From Agrostemma githago (lineage: Eukaryota; Streptophyta; Magnoliopsida; Caryophyllales; Caryophyllaceae), in contig OY288250.1 in assembly GCA_958450325.1 (NCBI GenBank), forward strand, positions 42,072,683-42,136,682: a stretch of DNA of 64,000 bases. The letters run 5' to 3'. Each line of letters starts with the position of its first letter. Positions within the stretch are counted from its first letter, which is position 1. Of the stretch, positions 58,111 to 64,000 are shown piece after piece. Made by a program: the position numbers and the translations under genes. The notes beneath the pieces were generated by a model that saw nothing but the letters and a program-made list of their open reading frames with translations, did not search any database and was not told the origin of the DNA.

Positions 58111-58313
58111 TAAGTGTAGTTTGTAGTGCCTATTTTGTAGTGTTTTGGTCCCATTTTCCTTGTGTAATCGCTCCTTGGGAGCGATTTATGGGCTTCTTAT
58201 GCTTCCTTAAGTTCGTTTCAGGTTCCCGAGACCGATTTGGAAGAGTTGGAGCGATTCCGACTCTATACATACACATTTTGGAGCCAACGGAGTAGAGGAA
58301 CGATGACTCGATG
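58108..58313 (+). mobile_element. Family-A LTR fragment, first 206 bp
   Basis: It starts exactly at the LTR terminus TGATAAGTGTAG and matches 24,571-24,777 with a few substitutions, ending at CGATGCC. It directly follows gag without a polypurine tract. Confidence 0.88.
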
Positions 58314-58871
58314 CCTCACCTTTTACTTTCGCTTATAATGTACTACCTCCCATTCTAATTCTAATATATGTGAGGTATATTTTAATAAAATAGTAGGATT
58401 TCAATGAATGGAAGGGAGTATGTATTACTTACTTGATGGATTTGATTTAAGTAATTAATGGAGATTAATTGAGATGTATACATGCAAATGAAGATCAGAG
58501 TAGGAATGTGGGAAGATGCTTTAAGGAAGATCATCGTCAGGCCAAAAATAACCATGGATGAATAATGACTTCAAAAACAGAGAGAGCAGCATATACAAAA
58601 ATAATTATGTACAGAGTAGAATTAAAAAAAAAAAAATGGACGGAGTAATCCATACATAGAATTGGAAATCAGTCTAAACAAAGTCAAATCAATCATCGAA
58701 TCATCTATACTCAATTCACTACTTACTACACAAGACAAGAAAAAGAAGAGTAAACTATAGATTTGGAAATTGCAACCTTCCTTCCTTCCTCCCTCAAAAA
58801 TGGTGAAATTTCTATACGTACTCTAATGACAAATTAAATAGGAGTACTCTAATGACAAATTAAATACGTAC
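58314..58871. other. Insert splitting the family-A LTR fragment
   Basis: 558 bp of AT-rich sequence replacing about 20 bp of the LTR. It holds a MITE-like element (58,341-58,420), an A-run near 58,625 and a direct repeat of TACTCTAATGACAAATTAAA near 58,818 and 58,845. No coding signal. Confidence 0.6.
58341..58420. mobile_element. 80-bp MITE-like element
   Basis: Terminal inverted repeats TACTACCTCCCATTC and GAATGGAAGGGAGTA (one mismatch and one indel) with TA at both ends. The TACTMCCTCC ends resemble Stowaway/Tc1-mariner MITEs, which duplicate TA. It is too short to encode anything. Confidence 0.5.
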
Positions 58872-59139
58872 CTCGGGACCCAATCCCGAGCCTCTGAGAC
58901 CCGATCCCGAGTCCCGAGAATCGACGGGGTGCCCATGAGAAGCAAGGAGGGACCAAAGAGCTCTTAAGGGAGGCCTACAAAGACCCATCCCGTTCGGGAT
59001 GGCCTCATCCCGTTCGGGATGAAGTGAGCATGAAGTGCGGCTACTGTGAGCCCATCCTGATCGGGAAGGTGGCGTCCCGACCGGGACCGACCTCTTCCCG
59101 ACCGGGACCACCTCGTCTCGGCCGGGACGGGCCTGCTGA
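58872..59139 (+). mobile_element. Family-A LTR fragment, continuation
   Basis: It resumes at GGGACCCAATCCCGAGCC and is colinear with 24,797-25,050, including the TCCCGNNCGGGA palindromes. It ends near GTCTCGGCCGGGACGG, then CTGACCGTGCG (a family-C LTR-like word) and a poly(A) run. Confidence 0.85.
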
Positions 59140-59145
59140 CCGTGC

Positions 59146-59147
<2 letters not shown>

Positions 59148-59186
<39 letters not shown>

Positions 59187-59210
59187 CACTATTATATACC
59201 CGACTACCCC

Positions 59211-59252
<42 letters not shown>

Positions 59253-59285
59253 CACTATTATTATTATTACTATTATTATTATTAC
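59148..59285. repeat. Poly(A)37 followed by (ATT)n
   Basis: Thirty-seven A (59,148-59,184), a 26-bp spacer, then an ATT-rich microsatellite to about 59,285. A long poly(A) inside an LTR element is unusual and may mark an RNA-derived junction. Confidence 0.9.
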
Positions 59286-59713
59286 TATCACACTACCTAA
59301 ACAACCACAAACCAATCTTCATCTTCCCCAACTCCCATCTTCATACCTCCAAACAATCTCCATTAAACCTTCAACCTAATTTTCTCATTAATCCTTCAAA
59401 ATCAACCCAAATCCCCCAATTTTTGCACCATTCTCTTCCTTGTCACTTCCTCTCTAATCCACACTATACAAATTCCATCATAAACAACAAAACTTCACCA
59501 ACACAAAATTCTTAGATCTGTTTTTTTTTTTTTTGCCATCTCTACACCTTCAAATCGACTCATCTTTTGAAGGATGGCTATTTGAACCGTGCTGATTCTT
59601 TTGGGACCTCACTTGATTGATTCCGGGCGAAAAAAAAAATTCCGGGTTGGACACGGATTGAAGACGGGCTAGAAGCGAATTTATTTGTCTACTCATCAAG
59701 CTAGCATCCATCA
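59286..59713. other. 5' leader-like stretch before ORF1
   Basis: C/T/A-rich with no domain. T-run near 59,521. Probably untranslated sequence upstream of the ORF1-like gene. Confidence 0.5.
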
Positions 59714-61155
59714 ATGGCCCCAAAAAGACCATTTTCATCAGGTATGGATGCTCCTTCTTCTTCTTCTAATCCGGTCCTTGTTCGACAACCTGTGAATCAA
59801 CACAAAATATAAGCATGAAAATGTGAGTTTCCGCACTGAAAAACAACGGGCAAAATCCAAGGCACTTCTAAAATTACCTTTTGACCCAACTCGGTTTTTC
59901 CACCGAGAAACCACCATGGCTATGGGAATTGATGATGAATTAGAAGTTTTGCTTGCTAGGTTAAATTGTCCGATTGAGTTTATGCATGCTTATTCCTACC
60001 AATCCTTGACTTGTGAATTCCTTGCTAACTTTCGACCGAGACCTCGGGTCCAAATCCTACCATATCATTCCAACTCTTAGGTAACGAAATTACCTTGAAT
60101 TTAGACCGATTGGCCCAATTTCTCGGCATAAATTTCATCCACCTTGCCCCGGGAAAGGCCTCCCGAAAATCCGCCGTGCTTAAGGAAAGGGGAGAGTTTT
60201 GGGAGGAGATATCTAGGAATGGTATAGCCTATGAGGCTAGGGCTACAACCCTTAGTGAGGTGAAAAATCCCGTTCTCCGATACGTATTGCGCCTTTTCTC
60301 GAATATCATCATAGGCCCGTATGAATCGCACCACCGGGTTAGTGCTTTAGCGTTTCAAGCTCTCATGGAGGTCTTGACCCATCGGGCCCTATCCATGGAT
60401 TTTACCAAGGCCGTAGTCATGCACCTTTACTCCATGACCCTAGTCAACCCTCCAACGGTAGTGGGCGGAGGCCTAGTAACTTTGATAGCCCAAGGATTAG
60501 GCATGAACCGAGAACCGGAACCTCGAGCTTTGGGTGGGACATACATTGACCTTGAGTACCTTTCGTCCTCCATTAGCCCCGTCTCAATTAATGGGATGAC
60601 CCGAATTCGATTCAACATAACCCAACTTCGATCCATCCTACTCCCGGATCCACCTCACGTCACAATTCATAGACGGGAAATTGGGGAATGCCTCTTCGAA
60701 TGAATGAATACACTCGCAAAAACATTCATGTCGATTGGGACCCGGCCAACTACGGCCACGACCCCTCCCGCATTATTTACGAGACCGAGGACATTGAGGA
60801 GGAAGATGAGGGTCGAATTCTAGAGCCACCCCGCCCATCTTTGCATCAACCCGGCCCTTCTTCGTCGAATGCCGGTCAACAATACGGCTATAGCCAACCA
60901 CCACCATTTGGGTTTGGGCAAGGTTACCAACAACCGGGCTATGCCCCTTGGGACATGTCCGCCTTTAGTGCCCAAATATCCTCACTTTCGGACCTTGTGA
61001 CCTCCAACCACGAGGAGAACCGTAGGTCCATTGAGGAACTCCGCACAACATCCCGACAACAACATGAGGAAGCGATGGGATCGATTAACCGAATTGAGAA
61101 TTCGGTCAATTCTTTTTTTGAAAGCTTCTATTCTCGTTTTCCCCCTCCCCAATGA
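59714..61155 (+). pseudogene. Athila ORF1-like protein (post-pol ORF)
   Basis: The likely start is ATG 59,714 (MAPKRPFSSGMDAPSSSSNP). The sequence then moves through at least three frame changes (about 59,800, 60,067 and 60,690). Colinear parts match the plant Athila ORF1 family: KALLKLPFDPTRFFHRE, YQSLTCEFLANFRPR, LNLDRLAQFLGI, FWEEISRNGIAYEAR and RVSALAFQALMEVLTH. The C terminus is Q/P/G-rich with a short coiled coil (EENRRSIEELRTTSRQQHEE), ending at TGA 61,153-61,155. In Athila elements this ORF lies between pol and the 3' LTR, the position of an envelope gene, but I see no signal peptide or membrane segment here. Role unknown. Confidence 0.75.
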
Positions 61156-61170
61156 ACTTCATGACAAGGT

Positions 61171-61187
61171 TTAGTGTGGGGAGGTGG
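61171..61187 (+). promoter_or_regulatory. Polypurine-like motif after ORF1
   Basis: TTAGTGTGGGGAGGTGG, similar to the true polypurine tract at 63,405-63,418, lies just after the ORF1 stop. Possible decoy or relic. Confidence 0.35.
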
Positions 61188-61462
61188 CTTTGGGTTGTGT
61201 TGGTGGTTGTTAAGGAGTAGAGTGGTTGTTTTGTATGGTAAGCGGTGGGTGAGGGTGGTGGTGAGAATAGGAGGGAGTTGGTGGGGATGTGGGTGAGAGT
61301 GGTGATGTGAATGGGACGGTGAGTGTAGTGATGTTGGGTCAAGGTTTATGCTAGAGGATGTGGTGGATTTTTATGTGATGGATTTTTGTGTGGTGAAATT
61401 TTGTGTGGTGGAACTTTGGTATGTTGTTAGTGAGGAATGATGAGAGTACGACTATTGCTCCC

Positions 61463-61618
61463 GGAAATTCGGTGATGTGATTACACCGAATTTCCATTTT
61501 CGAAAAATCCAAAATTATTGCTCCCGGATTTTCGGTGACGTGATTACACCGAAAATCCTTTGAAAAATCCAAATATTTTGCTCCCGGTGCTTTAGTGACT
61601 TGATTACACTAAAGCACC
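61463..61618 (+). other. Three tandem hairpins with conserved loop and covarying stems (family C)
   Basis: Each is a perfect 12-bp stem with a 9-nt loop. H1: GGAAATTCGGTG (61,463-61,474), ATGTGATTA, CACCGAATTTCC (61,484-61,495). H2: GGATTTTCGGTG (61,526-61,537), ACGTGATTA, CACCGAAAATCC (61,547-61,558). H3: GGTGCTTTAGTG (61,586-61,597), ACTTGATTA, CACTAAAGCACC (61,607-61,618). Units are 63 and 60 bp apart, each preceded by TTGCTCCC and followed by GAAAAATCCAAA or GAAAATCCAAA. Stem sequences differ, yet both arms change together. Confidence 0.92.
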
Positions 61619-61772
61619 ACTTGAAAATCCAAATTTTTACTTATTCATTTTATTTTCTTTCATTTTCTCTTAGATTTTCTTAGTTTTTTTTCTTATTTTT
61701 TTTTATTTTTCCTTAGTCTTTTCCCTAGCTCTTTCTATTTTCTTACTACTTTCCATCTTTGCATTTTGTATT

Positions 61773-61804
61773 GAGGACAATGCAAGGTTCAAGTGTGGGG
61801 AGGA
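61773..61804 (+). promoter_or_regulatory. Internal polypurine-tract-like motif (family C)
   Basis: GAGGACAATG then TTCAAGTGTGGGGAGGAG, the counterpart of 32,287-32,322 in family A, 155 bp after the hairpin cluster. Confidence 0.5.
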
Positions 61805-63418
61805 GTCTTAGCCTAGCTCTTTTCAAAAAAAATTAAAAACCATAAAAATTTCAAAAATCTCAAAAATCCAAAAATATTTTGTTTCTAGTTTAATTTTGAG
61901 TAGCTAGCTTATTCTAGTTTAGTTTGTGTGTATATATTTTTGTTTCTCGTGTTGTTTCCCTTTTTCCTTGTGTAGGTAAACAACCCGTCAGACGCCAAAA
62001 ATCAAAGTCCAAGGTAGATGGATGAAGACCGCTTCGGTATATTCTTCCCACCTTATTCTCTTTTCTTTCGTTTGTTGAAGGAGGATGGGATTTTGGTTGC
62101 ATTGGAGGTTCTTGGATGAACATTTGGGTTGTTGGTTGTTTGCTCACTTGTGAAAATTGGCTCTTTTGTGTTTTGTTTTCTTTGTTTTTGTGTGATTAGT
62201 GTCTAGTTTAGTGCGTCTTAGAGTAGTGTAAAAATTTTCGAAAACCTAGTCTTGAAACCTATTTTTGGAAGTCTACATTCTCTTATTAGTTTTACCTACC
62301 TTGATGTAGGACTCGAATCTAGTAGAATAGCTTTAAAATACTAGGTTTATCGACATTCTAGCTTAGGTCCACCCTTCCTACCAAATAGATTACTCGGGGG
62401 TTTGCATTTGACCATTTTGATCCCCCGTGGTGTGAAAACTCCTTGGTTACCGTGTCTCGTGTACCTAGGTGACCTTTACTCTTTATGGCCGTTTATATAA
62501 TCCAAGTTTACCTATCAAATACCACAAATATCTTCCTCAATAATTTTTGCTTTTTGCTTTTGGGTGATTCTATTATGTGAAGTTCTCCCCACTTCTTCGA
62601 AAAAAAAAGAAGAAGAAATTGAAAAGAAAACAAGGGGAGAAAGAAATGAAAGACTATGAAAATCGAAAAAAAATTAAAAAAAAACCACACATCAAAATAA
62701 ATAAATTTTCCGTTGATTTGGGGAGCCATCGTGAAGGGCCTACCGAGGGACCGAGTTCCTAAGGAAGGAAGATAGCGGTGGTGAACCGGCCATTGGAAAT
62801 ATCACTTTTCTATTTCCATTTTCACTTGGATTATTTGGCCATATTGAGTTTTGGGACGATCCTTCTCTTTATTTCATAGAGAGGTCGAGGCACACTTACC
62901 TACAGTGTTTTATAATGCCACGGTTCTACCTTTCCACGCCATCTTACGCCCTCTTGTAGTTTATTTGGAAGGTTGGGAGTAAATTTGCTAGATTATCGAT
63001 GTTCATAGTAATTTATAGCTATAGTATTAGATTTTTGTCCATGTCTTGTAGGTTAACTAGTTTGAGAATGTTAGTTTTCATAATAGGTGGATGATTAGTG
63101 CTTTTTCCCGCCGTCTTGATGAGGGTGACGGTGTTTTCCTTTTTGTGATGCAAACATGTCTTGTATTTGTGTGCTTAATTGATTGTTTGTGTCAAAAGTT
63201 TTGTGCAAGACCCAACTTGCCTTGCAACGGGATACCTATCCTCATGGTATGTCGTTGTGAGTTGAAGGGGCATTGAGTGCGCTAATACTCATGCGGTTAG
63301 TGATAGTTTAGTAGTCGAGGGATGCTTATATCGTGCATTCACTCCTTATAGCCTAGATGTTTGTCTTTGCCTTTGTCGCGCTTACTCGAGGACGAGTAAA
63401 TGTCTAGTGTGGGGAGGT
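61805..63418 (+). other. Family-C 3' non-coding region with conserved block and PPT
   Basis: No coding signal. From about 62,280 it is homologous to family A 32,870-34,000. It ends with hairpin TTACTC/GAGTAA (63,382-63,399) and the polypurine tract TAGTGTGGGGAGGT adjoining the 3' LTR. Confidence 0.75.
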
Positions 63419-64000
63419 TGATAACTCCGTTATTGACCGTATTTATACACCTTTTTGACGTTTATTTAGCCTCGATTGATCGCATTTTCTTAGGCATTTT
63501 GGCTCGTTTCGTCTATCTTTTGTATTACGCGGGTTTTCGTGTTTTCTCTCTATTTTTAGGCGTTTTCGTATCGAAAGCGGTGAAACCCGAGAGCACCCGA
63601 GTAAAACGAAGCTTGTGGACCGAGTTCGAGCCTAGACAAGCGCATAGAAGACCAAAAACGGGAAAGTATAAGAGAAAAGAGTTACGCACGATGCACCGTG
63701 CGTAACGAAAGCAGAAGGAAGGCACCGTGCGTTTCTCGCCGTGCGTAACTCACTGACCGTGCGCAACTCCGGCTTTATTTTTTTCCCTGTTTTTGGCCCG
63801 GTTTTGTGTAACCTAATTCCAACATATAAATACTCGAATTTTATCATATTGCCTCTTAAGCTTTCATTACACAAGAGATACATTTTGAATTCTTTGGGGT
63901 TTTAGAGAGGGTTTGTAGTCTTTGAAGATCTTCATCTTCCTTATTGTCCAAGATTCAAGCTTTTTATGATTATTATTATTTATTCTTCTTAATCTCTCCA
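63419..64000 (+). mobile_element. Family-C 3' LTR, cut by the window end
   Basis: It begins TGATAACTCCGTTATTGACC directly after the polypurine tract and matches the 5' LTR (54,972 onward) with only a handful of substitutions over 582 bp. TATA box at 63,825. Confidence 0.93.

Larger units (their letters stand above)
56612..63418 (+). mobile_element. Family-C internal region: non-autonomous Athila-lineage element
   Basis: In order: primer site, gag ORF, a fragment of family-A LTR with poly(A) and (ATT)n, an Athila ORF1-like pseudogene, three hairpins, internal polypurine-like motifs, the conserved 3' block, and the polypurine tract GTGTGGGGAGG at the 3' LTR. Protease, RT and integrase are absent. 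The 5' and 3' LTRs are near-identical over the part seen. Confidence 0.85.

Noticed and set aside
59714..61155. Calling the family-C post-pol ORF an envelope gene
   Set aside because: No signal peptide, transmembrane segment or cleavage-site pattern is visible; only Athila ORF1 similarity is supported.

Overview
This window is repeat-dense nuclear DNA from a flowering plant. The evidence is the plant-only families seen here: plant mobile domain, DUF7745, Athila-type Gag/ORF1, Tat-type integrase, and plant L1 LINEs with a DUF4283-like ORF1. I see no ordinary host gene, rRNA or tRNA. One element looks like the Retand elements known from Silene (antisense genes between pol and the 3' LTR, plus tandem repeats). 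A Caryophyllales source is therefore possible but unproven.

Layout. (1) 1-19,122: one uninterrupted minisatellite of about 490 monomers of 39 bp, open at the left edge, with recent higher-order duplications of 1.03-1.44 kb and of about 2.5 kb. (2) 19,123-43,641: what I read as one large, decayed Tat/Retand-type Ty3 element on the minus strand. From its 5' end (right to left) it has a 5' LTR (43,641-41,482), tRNA primer site, leader, internally deleted gag, no PR-RT, RNase H-integrase, and then two genes on the opposite (plus) strand: a DUF7745 gene and an eight-exon plant-mobile-domain gene. The minisatellite lies where the 3' LTR should be. (3) 24,571-35,579: a young, non-autonomous Athila-lineage LTR element (here 'family A', gag + protease, no RT or integrase) sitting in an intron of the DUF7745 gene. 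A microhomology-joined duplication has repeated an LTR and the next DUF7745 exon. (4) 43,642-46,795: a possible LTR remnant, a 5'-truncated L1 LINE, and three truncated copies of another LINE type with (TAA)n tails. (5) 46,796-49,079: AT-rich, nothing recognised. (6) 49,080-54,609: a nearly full-length decayed L1 (ORF1, endonuclease, RT, zf-RVT) split by a solo LTR with a perfect 5-bp target duplication. (7) 54,972-64,000: a second non-autonomous Athila-lineage element ('family C') with 5' LTR, primer site, intact gag ORF, a piece of family-A LTR where pol should be, an Athila ORF1-like pseudogene, and a 3' LTR running off the window.

The protein-coding parts are mostly broken, so the most interesting signals are non-coding. 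Families A and C both carry a cluster of hairpins with a nearly invariant 9-nt loop (A-Y-N-TGATTA type) and stems that differ in sequence yet remain paired, at the same place upstream of an internal purine-tract motif. They also share a long conserved 3' non-coding block ending in a hairpin beside the polypurine tract.

The elements seem to depend on machinery encoded elsewhere: neither Athila element has RT or integrase, and the Retand-like element has lost PR-RT. What they keep is Gag, cis-acting ends, structured RNA regions and accessory genes.
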